The position numbers were made by a program, and so were the translations under genes. A DNA stretch of 7,706 bases, from assembly GCA_023432725.1 (NCBI GenBank), contig JAEYUH010000266.1, positions 1 to 7,706 of the forward strand, read 5' to 3'. Shown here piece by piece: positions 1-5,733 of the stretch. Each line of letters begins with the position of its first letter. Positions within the stretch are counted from its first letter, which is position 1. The stretch comes from Actinomycetes bacterium. GTDB lineage: Bacteria; Actinomycetota; Actinomycetes; Propionibacteriales; Propionibacteriaceae. Below the pieces are notes generated by a model. It made no database searches, was not told the DNA's origin, and worked only from the letters and a program-made list of their open reading frames with translations.

Positions 1-693
1 CAGCGAGGCCAGCGACGCGTCGAAGGTCGACTTCCCGACTCCGTCGTAGACGACGTGGACGCCGGCGCCGCCGGTCAGGTCCTTCACCAACGGGGGCAAC
101 TCCGTGGCGATGTCGCCGAGGCCGGAGTAGTCGATGACGTGGCTCGCGCCGGCCGCCCTGGACAGCTCGGCCTTGGCCGCCGACCCGACGGTGGTGATCA
201 CCCGTGCACCGCGGGCTACCGCGAGCTGGGTCAGCAGCAGCCCGACCCCGCCGGCGCCGGCGTGCAGCAGCACGTCGTGGCCCGGCCCCACCTCGAAGGT
301 GGAGGTGACGAGGTAGTGGGCTGTCATCCCCTGCAGCGGCAGCGCCGCCGCCGTGACGAGGTCGGTCCCCTCCGGCAACCGGACGGCGTTGGCTGCCGGC
401 ACCAGTGCCTGCTCGGCGTAGGAGCCGGCGGCGTTGTCCCAGGACACCAGGTCGCCGATGGCGAACCCGCTGACGTCGTCACCGAGCCCGACCACCTCCC
501 CGGCGCCCTCGGTGCCGACGGTGTGCGGGAAGGCGATCGGGTAGACGCCCGAACGGCGGTAGGTGTCGATGAAGTTCACCCCTGCGGCGGCAACCCTGAC
601 CAGCAACTGCCCCGGACCCGGCCGCGGATCGTCCAGCTCGATGAAGTCGAGGACCTCGGGACCGCCCGCCTCTCGGGCCACCACAGCGCGCAT
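1..693 (-). CDS. NADPH:quinone oxidoreductase, zeta-crystallin family (3' end cut by window)
   Basis: The leftward frame from ATG at 693-691 stays open for 231 codons to the window edge. It reads as the N-terminal GroES-like domain (about 1-120) and most of the Rossmann domain of an MDR quinone oxidoreductase. Visible motifs are GVNFID (38-43), GTEGAGEVVG (60-69), QGMTAHYL (121-128) and the NADPH-binding HAGAGGVG (144-151), then a beta-alpha-beta run ending in VVYDGVGKSTFD. There are no structural-zinc cysteines, as expected for this zinc-free branch. Family members are about 320-330 residues, so some 90-95 are missing. The known family reaction is NADPH-dependent one-electron reduction of quinones in the cytosol; the substrate here cannot be told. 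The start is chosen because the protein begins MRAVV, typical of the family, and a -10-like hexamer lies 6 nt upstream with no Shine-Dalgarno. It is divergent from the DUF3097 gene. Another zinc-free MDR reductase is the main alternative. Confidence 0.9.
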   Translation of the reverse strand, partial: MRAVVAREAGGPEVLDFIELDDPRPGPGQLLVRVAAAGVNFIDTYRRSGVYPIAFPHTVGTEGAGEVVGLGDDVSGFAIGDLVSWDNAAGSYAEQALVPAANAVRLPEGTDLVTAAALPLQGMTAHYLVTSTFEVGPGHDVLLHAGAGGVGLLLTQLAVARGARVITTVGSAAKAELSRAAGASHVIDYSGLGDIATELPPLVKDLTGGAGVHVVYDGVGKSTFDASLASL

Positions 694-699
694 GGCGCG

Positions 700-705
700 A
701 GCCTA
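700..705 (-). promoter_or_regulatory. putative -10 element (TAGGCT) of the quinone oxidoreductase gene
   Basis: On the minus strand the hexamer TAGGCT fits the actinobacterial TAnnnT -10 pattern and is followed by exactly 6 nt (CGCGCC) and then the ATG. Transcription would therefore begin at or next to the A of the start codon, giving a leaderless mRNA, which agrees with the lack of a Shine-Dalgarno. No convincing -35 is seen. This is inferred from spacing only. Confidence 0.45.
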
Positions 706-726
706 GCGAATCTCATCCTGTGCTTT

Positions 727-748
727 GCGGCAGGAGGGCAACTGCCGC
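727..748. promoter_or_regulatory. inverted repeat, candidate operator shared by divergent promoters
   Basis: GCGGCAG (727-733) and CTGCCGC (742-748) are perfect 7-bp arms separated by 8 nt. If the two flanking genes are transcribed from their start codons (693 leftward, 767 rightward), the repeat covers the expected -35 positions of both promoters (near 728 and 731-736). A dimeric regulator bound here could control both genes. The AGGAGG at 732-737 inside it is too far (29 nt) from the GTG at 767 to be its ribosome binding site. In GC-rich DNA a repeat of this size can arise by chance. Confidence 0.35.
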
Positions 749-754
749 CGGACT

Positions 755-760
755 TAGGGT
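755..760 (+). promoter_or_regulatory. putative -10 element (TAGGGT) of the DUF3097 gene
   Basis: TAGGGT fits TAnnnT and is followed by 6 nt (TGCCCG) and then GTG at 767, so the transcript would start at the initiation codon. There is no purine-rich Shine-Dalgarno in the usual -5 to -12 window. This supports both a leaderless mRNA and the choice of the GTG start. No clear -35 is visible. Confidence 0.45.
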
Positions 761-766
761 TGCCCG

Positions 767-1597
767 GTGACCCGCTACCCCCGCGACGTGCTGGCGTCAG
801 GCTGGCAGCAGGCGCAGCGCCGTCCATCGGTGGAGACCCCCGTGGCGGTCGGCCTCGTCGTGGAGGACCCCAGCTCGGGCTTCGTCGGGGCGATCGTGCG
901 GTGGGAGAACGGGCTGGTCGTGCTGGAGGATCGCCGCGGCGCGCGGCGCAGCTTCCCGCTCGGACCCGGGTTCTGGGTGGACGGCCAGCCGGTCAGTCTG
1001 GTGATTCCCAGGCGCGCCGCGCCCGCCGCCCCTTCCCACACCGCGTCCGGTTCCCGGGTGGCGCCCGCCGCCGGGGCGAGGGTGGCCCGGGCCTCCCGGA
1101 TCTATGTCGAGGGCAGGCACGATGCCGAACTGGTCGAGCGGATCTGGGGTGACGACCTGCGGGTCGAGGGCGTCGTGGTGGAGTACCTGGGCGGGATCGA
1201 CGACCTGCCGGGGATCGTCGCCGGGTTCGACCCCGCCCCCGGCCGGCGGCTCGGTGTCCTTGTCGACCACCTGATCAGCGGTACGAAGGAGACCCGGATC
1301 GTGCAGCAGGTGGCTTCGCCGCACGTCCTCGTCACCGGCCACCCCTTCATCGACATCTGGGCCGCGATCCGCCCCGAACTGGCCGGGCTGCAGGCCTGGC
1401 CGGCGGTGCCGCGCGGCGAGGACTACAAGGCGGGCCTGAGCCGCGCGCTGGGGCGTCCGGCACGCAACCAGGCCGACATCGCGGCGACCTGGCAGTGGTT
1501 GCTGGGCCGCGTCCGGACCTGGCGTGACGTCGATCCCGCGCTGCCCCGCGAGGTGGAGCGGTTGATCGACTTCGTGACCGCCGACGAGGGGGACTGA
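767..1597 (+). CDS. DUF3097 family protein, actinobacterial, TOPRIM-like core
   Basis: A 276-residue protein recognised as DUF3097, a conserved actinobacterial family of unknown function. Residues about 25-82 are rich in short beta strands (GLVVEDPSSGFVGAIV, then VVLEDRRG and RSFPLGPGFWVDGQPVSLV) and look like a small SH3-like barrel. An Ala/Pro-rich linker follows (about 83-108). The central part starts with SRIYVEGRHDAELVERIWG (110-128), continues with VEGVVVEYLGGIDDL and RLGVLVDHLISGTKETRI (161-178), and ends with helical segments such as TWQWLLGRV. The VEGRHD and VDHL...G pieces resemble the Glu-Gly and DxD motifs of TOPRIM domains (as in RNase M5), with E115, D119 and D167 as candidate acidic residues; the second DxD aspartate is Leu. 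That link is my inference. GTG is chosen because a -10-like hexamer sits 6 nt upstream and the open frame begins close by. It is cytoplasmic, with no signal peptide or membrane segment. The stop abuts the next gene's start, so the two are co-transcribed. Confidence 0.88.
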   Translation: MTRYPRDVLASGWQQAQRRPSVETPVAVGLVVEDPSSGFVGAIVRWENGLVVLEDRRGARRSFPLGPGFWVDGQPVSLVIPRRAAPAAPSHTASGSRVAPAAGARVARASRIYVEGRHDAELVERIWGDDLRVEGVVVEYLGGIDDLPGIVAGFDPAPGRRLGVLVDHLISGTKETRIVQQVASPHVLVTGHPFIDIWAAIRPELAGLQAWPAVPRGEDYKAGLSRALGRPARNQADIAATWQWLLGRVRTWRDVDPALPREVERLIDFVTADEGD

Positions 1598-2368
1598 GTG
1601 GATACCGACTGGGTCTCCGACCGCCTCCGGGAAGTGGCCGAGCGGGTGATTCTGCCCCGCTTCGGCGCACTGCGCGAAGGCGAGGTGGAGGAGAAGCAGC
1701 CAGGTGACCTGGTCACCATCGCCGACCGGGAGGCGGAGACCGAACTGGTCAAGATCCTCACCCTGGCCGACCCCGGCGCGCTCGTGGTGGGTGAGGAGGG
1801 GGTGTTCGCCGACCCGGGCCGCCTGGACGCGCTGCCGACAGCCGAACGCGCCTGGGTGATCGACCCGGTGGACGGAACCCGCAACTTCTCCCGCGGCTCC
1901 CCCGACTTCGCGGTGATGCTGGCGCAGGTGAGGGCGGGCGAGACGGTCAGGGCATGGATCTGGCAGCCGGTCCACCGCCGGCTCTATGTGGCCGAGCGTG
2001 GCGCGGGGGTGTTCTGCAACGGCGAGCCGGTGGTGCCGACGCCGCCCACCCGCGAGGTGCCGTTGGGCGCCACCTACGTCCCGCTACGGGCCGACGACCC
2101 CTGCCCGCTGGAGGTGCGGCGCTCGTGGGGGTCGTGCGGGATCGACTACCCCAAGCTGGTCGCCGGCGAGGTCGACTTTCTCACCTACCGTTCGATGTTC
2201 CCGTGGGACCACCTGCCCGGCGGCCTGATGATCACCGAGTTCGGTGGCCGGATGGCCAGCGACGAGGGGGTGCGCTACCGCCCGGGGGTGATCGGACGCC
2301 GGCTGATCGCGGTGATGGACCCGGCGATCTGGCCGAGGGTGCGCGACGCGCTGGCTGCCAGCCGCTGA
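1598..2368 (+). CDS. inositol monophosphatase family phosphatase
   Basis: A 256-residue Mg-dependent phosphatase, near the usual 250-270 of the family. Metal-site motifs are present in order: DLVTIADREAE (37-47, D43), GEEG (65-68, E66/E67), the signature WVIDPVDGTRNF (86-97, D89 and D92) and PWDHLPGGLMITEFGG (202-217, D204). By family knowledge it hydrolyses a small phosphate monoester in the cytosol. Possible substrates are myo-inositol 1-phosphate (relevant to actinobacterial inositol and mycothiol metabolism), histidinol phosphate (HisN-like), PAP or fructose 1,6-bisphosphate; sequence alone does not decide. The segment SCGIDYPKLVAGEVDF replaces the more common GSAALDLxxVAxGxxD, so it belongs to a less typical subgroup. 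The GTG start at 1598 lies directly after the TGA of the DUF3097 gene and has GAGGGGG (1586-1592) 5 nt upstream, pointing to translational coupling. HisN is a reasonable alternative name but no his gene is nearby. Confidence 0.88.
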   Translation: MDTDWVSDRLREVAERVILPRFGALREGEVEEKQPGDLVTIADREAETELVKILTLADPGALVVGEEGVFADPGRLDALPTAERAWVIDPVDGTRNFSRGSPDFAVMLAQVRAGETVRAWIWQPVHRRLYVAERGAGVFCNGEPVVPTPPTREVPLGATYVPLRADDPCPLEVRRSWGSCGIDYPKLVAGEVDFLTYRSMFPWDHLPGGLMITEFGGRMASDEGVRYRPGVIGRRLIAVMDPAIWPRVRDALAASR

Positions 2369-2394
2369 CACTCGACGCGGCCCCCGGGGGATGG

Positions 2395-2400
2395 CACAGT
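2395..2400 (+). promoter_or_regulatory. possible -10 element (CACAGT) of the DUF5302 gene
   Basis: CACAGT matches the actinobacterial -10 pattern except for the first base and is followed by 6 nt (GGGCCC) and then ATG at 2407, the same spacing as at 700-705 and 755-760. No Shine-Dalgarno precedes the ATG. The gene could equally be read through from the phosphatase gene 38 bp upstream, so this is a weak call. Confidence 0.3.
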
Positions 2401-2406
2401 GGGCCC

Positions 2407-2574
2407 ATGACCGACAACGACGACCTCAAGGCCAAGATGCTCGAAGCGCTCGCCAAGAAGCAGGCCGGCCACGAGAGTGCCGTCGGCGACGAGGGCCACC
2501 AGAAGGAGAAGGGCCCGCACGCCCGCGGACGCCAGGGCGGTGGCCGTGAGTTCCGCCGCAAGGCCGGCGGATAG
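2407..2574 (+). CDS. DUF5302 family small basic protein
   Basis: A 55-residue protein with an acidic start (MTDNDD), a short amphipathic helix (about residues 6-20, LKAKMLEALAKKQ), a Gly/His-rich middle and a basic tail GGGREFRRKAGG. This layout, above all the REFRRK tail, matches what I recall of the DUF5302 family of small actinobacterial proteins of unknown function. No signal peptide, membrane segment or cysteines are present, so it should be cytoplasmic; the basic tail could contact nucleic acid or the ribosome, which is speculation. The stop is only 3 bp from the stop of the opposing metallo-hydrolase gene. It may have its own leaderless promoter. Confidence 0.8.
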   Translation: MTDNDDLKAKMLEALAKKQAGHESAVGDEGHQKEKGPHARGRQGGGREFRRKAGG

Positions 2575-2577
2575 GCG

Positions 2578-3417
2578 CTACACCAGCGGCAGCTGGGTGC
2601 GTGGCAATAGCCCGGCTGCGGCCAGCTGGGCATAGGCCAGCGGCAGGACTGCCCTGACCACGTCCTCGTCGAACGGCCACTCACCCGTCTCGTAGGCGGT
2701 GTCCTGCTTCACCCCGCGGCGGACCAGGTGCTCGACCTGTCCGTACAGGCCGGAGATCCGGGCGCGCTGGTCGAAGGCGAACATCCTGTCCACCGGGTCG
2801 CCGTGCCCGGGCACGATGACGGTGTCCTCGTCGATCAGGCCGAGCACGCCGTCCAGCGCGCTGGGCCAGTCCTTCAGGTGGCAGTCCTCGCCGAAGGCCG
2901 GTGGGCCGGACTGCTCGAGCAGGTCGCCGGCGAAGACCAGGTTGGCGTCCGGGACTATCGCCACCACGTCGCCGTCGGTGTGGCCCCGTCCGAAGTGGAC
3001 GAACTCGACCCGGCGCCCGCCCAGGTCGACCACGCGGGCCAGCGCGAGCGGATGACTCGGGGCCACCACGTCGCCGACCCCAACCCCATGCTCGGCGGCG
3101 ACGGCGGGCAGGCCGGGGTCCTGCAACCGACCGGCGAGGGTCTCGTGACCGTAGCCGGGCACGCCTGCGAAGCCTGCCAGCCCGAACCAGTGGTCCCAGT
3201 GCCAGTGGGTGATCGCGACGGCGGTCACCGGGACGCCGGCCACCGCCTCCGCGGCCCTGCGGATGGCTGCGCCCTGGGCGGGGGAGGAGCCGGTGTCGAC
3301 GACGAGTGCCCCCGTCTCGCCCACCACCAGACCGATGTTCACCGCGGCCGGCTGCGCGACGGCGACGTACGCGCCGTCAGCTACCGGACGGAACGACTCG
3401 GGTTGCACGTCGGACAT
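2578..3417 (-). CDS. MBL-fold metallo-hydrolase
   Basis: A 279-residue protein of the metallo-beta-lactamase fold. It shows the complete binuclear metal site: THWHWDH (70-76; H71, H73, D75, H76), GRGHTDGD (143-150, H146), FAGDLLE (162-168, D165) and PGHG (203-206, H205). The N-terminal part (about 15-45, ending LVVDTGSS) is the usual first beta sheet. The C-terminal part (about 210-279) is helical and may cap the active site. By family knowledge it is a Zn-dependent hydrolase. The order of motifs recalls the quinoprotein-relay/SoxH-like and glyoxalase II-like groups, but the substrate is unknown. No lipobox or signal peptide is seen, so it is probably cytosolic. The frame extends to 3513 but the added 32 residues (ending VIVNA) look non-homologous and would cross the CIRCE site, so ATG at 3417 is preferred; GTG at 3426 is possible. 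It is divergent from hrcA and convergent with the DUF5302 gene, so it appears to be a single-gene unit. Confidence 0.9.
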   Translation of the reverse strand: MSDVQPESFRPVADGAYVAVAQPAAVNIGLVVGETGALVVDTGSSPAQGAAIRRAAEAVAGVPVTAVAITHWHWDHWFGLAGFAGVPGYGHETLAGRLQDPGLPAVAAEHGVGVGDVVAPSHPLALARVVDLGGRRVEFVHFGRGHTDGDVVAIVPDANLVFAGDLLEQSGPPAFGEDCHLKDWPSALDGVLGLIDEDTVIVPGHGDPVDRMFAFDQRARISGLYGQVEHLVRRGVKQDTAYETGEWPFDEDVVRAVLPLAYAQLAAAGLLPRTQLPLV

Positions 3418-3424
3418 GGCGTTC

Positions 3425-3430
3425 ACGATA
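3425..3430 (-). promoter_or_regulatory. putative -10 element (TATCGT) of the metallo-hydrolase gene
   Basis: On the minus strand TATCGT fits TAnnnT and ends 7 nt before the ATG at 3417. No Shine-Dalgarno precedes that ATG, so a leaderless or near-leaderless transcript is likely. The element would be unusable if translation began at the alternative GTG (3426-3424), which overlaps it. Confidence 0.35.
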
Positions 3431-3454
3431 ACCGAGCCGCACGGGCCGCATTGC

Positions 3455-3469
3455 CGGGGCACGGCCCCG
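3455..3469. repeat. short perfect inverted repeat in the metallo-hydrolase/hrcA spacer
   Basis: CGGGGC (3455-3460), ACG, then GCCCCG (3464-3469) form a 6-bp stem with a 3-nt loop. It lies just upstream of the expected -35 regions of both divergent genes. It could be an operator half or only a GC-rich coincidence; no T-run follows, so it is not an intrinsic terminator. Confidence 0.3.
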
Positions 3470-3498
3470 TCCTGCTCCTGACCGGCGCCGTGACGCGG

Positions 3499-3504
3499 TA
3501 GACT
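3499..3504 (+). promoter_or_regulatory. putative -10 element (TAGACT) of the hrcA operon
   Basis: TAGACT fits TAnnnT and touches the first arm of the CIRCE site, so transcription would start near 3511, inside the operator. CTGACC at 3478-3483 resembles a -35 but the 15-bp spacer is short. The position suits repression by HrcA blocking RNA polymerase. Confidence 0.45.
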
Positions 3505-3529
3505 GGCACTCAATCCCTACGAGTGCCAA
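3503..3529. promoter_or_regulatory. CIRCE operator (HrcA binding site)
   Basis: TGGCACTC (3504-3511) and GAGTGCCA (3521-3528) are perfect 8-bp arms around a 9-nt spacer. This matches the 9-9-9 layout of the CIRCE element (consensus TTAGCACTC-N9-GAGTGCTAA). It differs by a symmetrical A-to-G/T-to-C change in the two arms and by the outermost base of the left arm. CIRCE is the known operator of HrcA, whose gene starts 22 bp downstream, so the operon should be autoregulated and induced by heat or protein misfolding. No second CIRCE or HspR-type HAIR site was seen in the window. Confidence 0.95.
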
Positions 3530-3538
3530 CGACGAAGC

Positions 3539-3544
3539 GGGAGG
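3539..3544 (+). promoter_or_regulatory. ribosome binding site of hrcA
   Basis: GGGAGG followed by 6 nt (CGCGCC) and then ATG at 3551. This is a good Shine-Dalgarno and fixes the hrcA start. It contrasts with the leaderless-looking genes elsewhere in the window. Confidence 0.8.
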
Positions 3545-3550
3545 CGCGCC

Positions 3551-4567
3551 ATGCTCGACGATCGGAAGTTGGCAATCCTTCGCGCCATCGTGACCGATTA
3601 CGTCTCCATGCGGGAGCCGGTCGGCTCCAAGGCGCTGGTCGAGCGGTACCAGTTGGACGTCTCCCCTGCCACCGTCCGCAACGACATGGCGGTGCTGGAG
3701 GAGGAGGGCTACATCACGCAGCCGCACACCTCGGCCGGCCGGATCCCCACCGACAAGGGGTACCGGTTGTTCGTGGACCGGCTCGGGGCGGTCAAGCCGC
3801 TGTCAGGAGCCGAGCGGCGCGCCATCGAGACCTTCATGGCCGGCGCCCTCGACATCGACGACGTGGTGCGGCGCACCGTCCGGCTGCTCGCCCAGATAAC
3901 CCACCAGGTGGCGATCGTGCAGTACCCGATCGAGCTGGGATCCTCCATCCGGCACGTCGAACTCGTCAACCTGGGCGGTGACCGGGGGCTGGTGATCCTG
4001 GTGACCTCGGTGGGACGGGTGGAGCAGCGCGCCATCGACACCGCAGGGGCGTCCGCCGAGGCGATCGGCGACCTGCGCGGCCGGCTGAACGCCGCGCTCG
4101 TCGGCCTCGCCCCGGGCCGGGCCACCGCGACCCTGCGCGGCCTGACCGACGACCTGCCGCCTGACCTGCGTCAGCTCGGCGCCGTGGTGGTCCCCGCGCT
4201 GCTCGAGATCCTCGGCGGCCAGCAGTCCGGACGGGTGGTGGTCGGCGGCGTCCCCAACCTGACCCGCTTCTCCGACCAGTTCGAGACAACCGTCAAGCCG
4301 GTGCTCGAGGCTCTCGAGGAGCAGGTGGTGCTGCTCCGGCTGCTCGGGGAGGCAGCCAGCGCCGATGAGGTGATGGTGCGGATCGGGCACGAGAACCCGT
4401 ACGAGTCGCTGCAGACGACCTCGGTGGTGGCCAGCGCCTACGGCAGCGCCCCGGAGTCGTGGGCGACCTTGGGTATCGTCGGTCCGACGCGGATGGACTA
4501 CCCGTCGACGATCGCCGCGGTCCGCGCGGTGGCCCGTTACGTCGGGCGCTTCCTGGCAGAAGGATGA
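3551..4567 (+). CDS. hrcA: heat-inducible transcription repressor HrcA
   Basis: A full-length 338-residue HrcA (family about 330-350). The N-terminal winged helix (about 1-78) holds the recognition region [18 protein letters not shown] (38-55) and the family hallmark [18 protein letters not shown] (59-76). The middle is the GAF-like and inserted dimerisation region. The C-terminus carries [14 protein letters not shown] (307-320), another HrcA hallmark. By family knowledge it is a dimeric cytosolic repressor that binds CIRCE and is kept active by GroEL in well-studied bacteria, so that unfolded protein titrates the chaperonin and releases the operon. A CIRCE site lies immediately upstream, which shows autoregulation. 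The gene has a strong Shine-Dalgarno and its last codons overlap dnaJ by the 4 bases ATGA. Nothing in the protein looks truncated or changed. Confidence 0.98.
   Translation: MLDDRKLAILRAIVTDYVSMREPVGSKALVERYQLDVSPATVRNDMAVLEEEGYITQPHTSAGRIPTDKGYRLFVDRLGAVKPLSGAERRAIETFMAGALDIDDVVRRTVRLLAQITHQVAIVQYPIELGSSIRHVELVNLGGDRGLVILVTSVGRVEQRAIDTAGASAEAIGDLRGRLNAALVGLAPGRATATLRGLTDDLPPDLRQLGAVVVPALLEILGGQQSGRVVVGGVPNLTRFSDQFETTVKPVLEALEEQVVLLRLLGEAASADEVMVRIGHENPYESLQTTSVVASAYGSAPESWATLGIVGPTRMDYPSTIAAVRAVARYVGRFLAEG
4559..4564 (+). promoter_or_regulatory. ribosome binding site bearing on the dnaJ start
   Basis: GAAGGA lies 5 nt before the in-frame GTG at 4570, a good distance. The same purines abut or overlap the ATG at 4564, too close for normal use. 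It therefore favours initiation at GTG 4570 (protein [10 protein letters not shown]...), two codons inside the ATG start that forms the ATGA overlap. Confidence 0.5.
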
Positions 4568-5733
4568 GTGTGAGCACTGACTACTACGAGGTGCTGGGGG
4601 TTCCGCGCGACGCCAGTTCCGAGCAGATCAAGAAGGCCTACCGCAGGCTGGCCATGAAGTACCACCCCGACGTGGCCGACGCCCCCGACGCCGCGGAGAA
4701 GTTCAAGCAGATCGGCGAGGCCTACGAGGTGCTGCACGATCCGCACAAGCGGTCGGTGTACGACCGCGGCGGTGACCCGCTGGGCAGCTCCGGTGGTGGG
4801 TTCGGAGGCTTCGGCTTCCCGGGAGGGACCTACGACTTCACCAACCTCGTCGACGCGATGTTCGGCGCCCAGGCCACCAGCCGCGGCCCGCGTTCCCGGA
4901 TCCGCAAGGGCCAGGACGCCCTGGTCCGGCTCGGCCTCACCCTGGCCGAGGCCGCGTTCGGGGTGACCAAGCCGCTGCGGGTGGACACCGCGGTGGTCTG
5001 CCCCCGGTGCAACGGTGGCGGTGCCAACCCCGGCAGTTCGCCGGTGACCTGCAGCACCTGCCACGGCCAGGGCGAGGTCACCCAGGTGCAGCGGTCCTTC
5101 CTCGGTGACATCCGCACCTCGCAGACCTGCCCGGCCTGCCGTGGGTACGGCACGATCATCCCCGACCCGTGCGGGGAGTGCTCCGGTGAGGGACGGGTCC
5201 GCAGCAGCCGGACCATCAACGTCAAGATCCCGGCGGGGGTGAGCACCGGCAACCGGATCCACCTCGATTCCCAGGGCGAGGTCGGCCCCGGCGGTGGTCC
5301 GGCCGGTGACCTGTACGTCGAGCTCACCGTCGCCGCGCACGAGGTCTTCCGTCGCAACGGCGACGACCTCGAGGTGGTGGTGAAGGTGCCGATGACGGCC
5401 GCCGCGCTCGGCACCGAGATCAACCTGGCCACGCTCGAGGCGGAACGCGACGATCTCGACGAGGCCGATGCCACCGTGTCGGTACCGATCCCTGCCGGCA
5501 CCCAGTCCGGCACCCGGATCGCGGTTCCCGGCCGTGGCGTGCCCCGGCTGCGCGGAGGTGGCCGCGGCGAGCTGGGGGTCACCCTGCTGGTGCAGACCCC
5601 CACCAAGCTCGACGATGAGCAGCGCGACCTGCTGCGCAGGTTCGCCGAACTGCGCGACGAGAGTCGTCCCGAGGTGGCGGCCGACCGTCACAAGGGCGGC
5701 GTCCTGGGCTGGCTGAAGGAGACCTTCTCGTGA
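4564..5733 (+). CDS. dnaJ: molecular chaperone DnaJ (type I, DnaJ2 of actinobacteria)
   Basis: A 389-residue type I Hsp40 with all domains: J domain (about 5-68, catalytic HPD at 34-36), Gly/Phe-rich linker (70-90, [12 protein letters not shown]), and a cysteine-rich zinc domain with four CxxCxGxG repeats at 146-153, 163-170, 189-196 and 203-210. These are followed by the two beta-barrel substrate-binding domains (about 215-345) and a C-terminal dimerisation region. By family knowledge it delivers unfolded clients to DnaK and stimulates its ATPase in the cytosol. Actinobacteria commonly carry dnaJ1 beside dnaK-grpE under HspR and a second gene, dnaJ2, behind hrcA; the location marks this as dnaJ2, under CIRCE control. 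ATG at 4564 overlaps the hrcA stop (ATGA), but GTG at 4570 has the better Shine-Dalgarno spacing and may be the real start. The acidic insert [10 protein letters not shown] (294-303) in the last substrate domain seems usual for this branch. The stop overlaps the rsmE GTG by 4 bases. Confidence 0.97.
   Translation: MSVSTDYYEVLGVPRDASSEQIKKAYRRLAMKYHPDVADAPDAAEKFKQIGEAYEVLHDPHKRSVYDRGGDPLGSSGGGFGGFGFPGGTYDFTNLVDAMFGAQATSRGPRSRIRKGQDALVRLGLTLAEAAFGVTKPLRVDTAVVCPRCNGGGANPGSSPVTCSTCHGQGEVTQVQRSFLGDIRTSQTCPACRGYGTIIPDPCGECSGEGRVRSSRTINVKIPAGVSTGNRIHLDSQGEVGPGGGPAGDLYVELTVAAHEVFRRNGDDLEVVVKVPMTAAALGTEINLATLEAERDDLDEADATVSVPIPAGTQSGTRIAVPGRGVPRLRGGGRGELGVTLLVQTPTKLDDEQRDLLRRFAELRDESRPEVAADRHKGGVLGWLKETFS
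5716..5721 (+). promoter_or_regulatory. ribosome binding site of rsmE
   Basis: AAGGAG inside the end of dnaJ, 8 nt before the GTG at 5730. It supports the GTGA overlap start of rsmE and independent ribosome loading within the operon. Confidence 0.7.

Noticed and set aside
732..737. AGGAGG as Shine-Dalgarno of the DUF3097 gene
   Set aside because: It is 29 nt from the GTG and no start codon lies at a suitable distance; it falls inside the inverted repeat 727-748.
55..1152. Long rightward open frame across the quinone oxidoreductase gene and the start of the DUF3097 gene
   Set aside because: It lies antisense to recognisable MDR reductase motifs and in the wrong frame of DUF3097; its protein is Arg/Gly/Pro-rich as expected for GC-rich shadow frames.
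797..1975. 392-codon leftward open frame opposite the DUF3097 and phosphatase genes
   Set aside because: It is antisense to two genes with clear family motifs, and its low-complexity composition is typical of a codon-bias shadow.
2381..2390. Palindrome CCCCCGGGGG before the DUF5302 gene as a terminator
   Set aside because: There is no loop able to form a stable hairpin and no following T-run; it is probably compositional.
3418..3513. N-terminal extension of the metallo-hydrolase to an ATG at 3513
   Set aside because: It would place coding sequence over the CIRCE site and adds 32 residues without family resemblance; ATG at 3417 fits better.
4459..4563. N-terminal extension of DnaJ to an ATG at 4459
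   Set aside because: It runs in another frame of the conserved HrcA C-terminus, and the J domain begins normally right after 4564.
4537..5691. 384-codon leftward open frame opposite dnaJ
   Set aside because: Shadow of dnaJ, whose J domain and four zinc motifs are complete.
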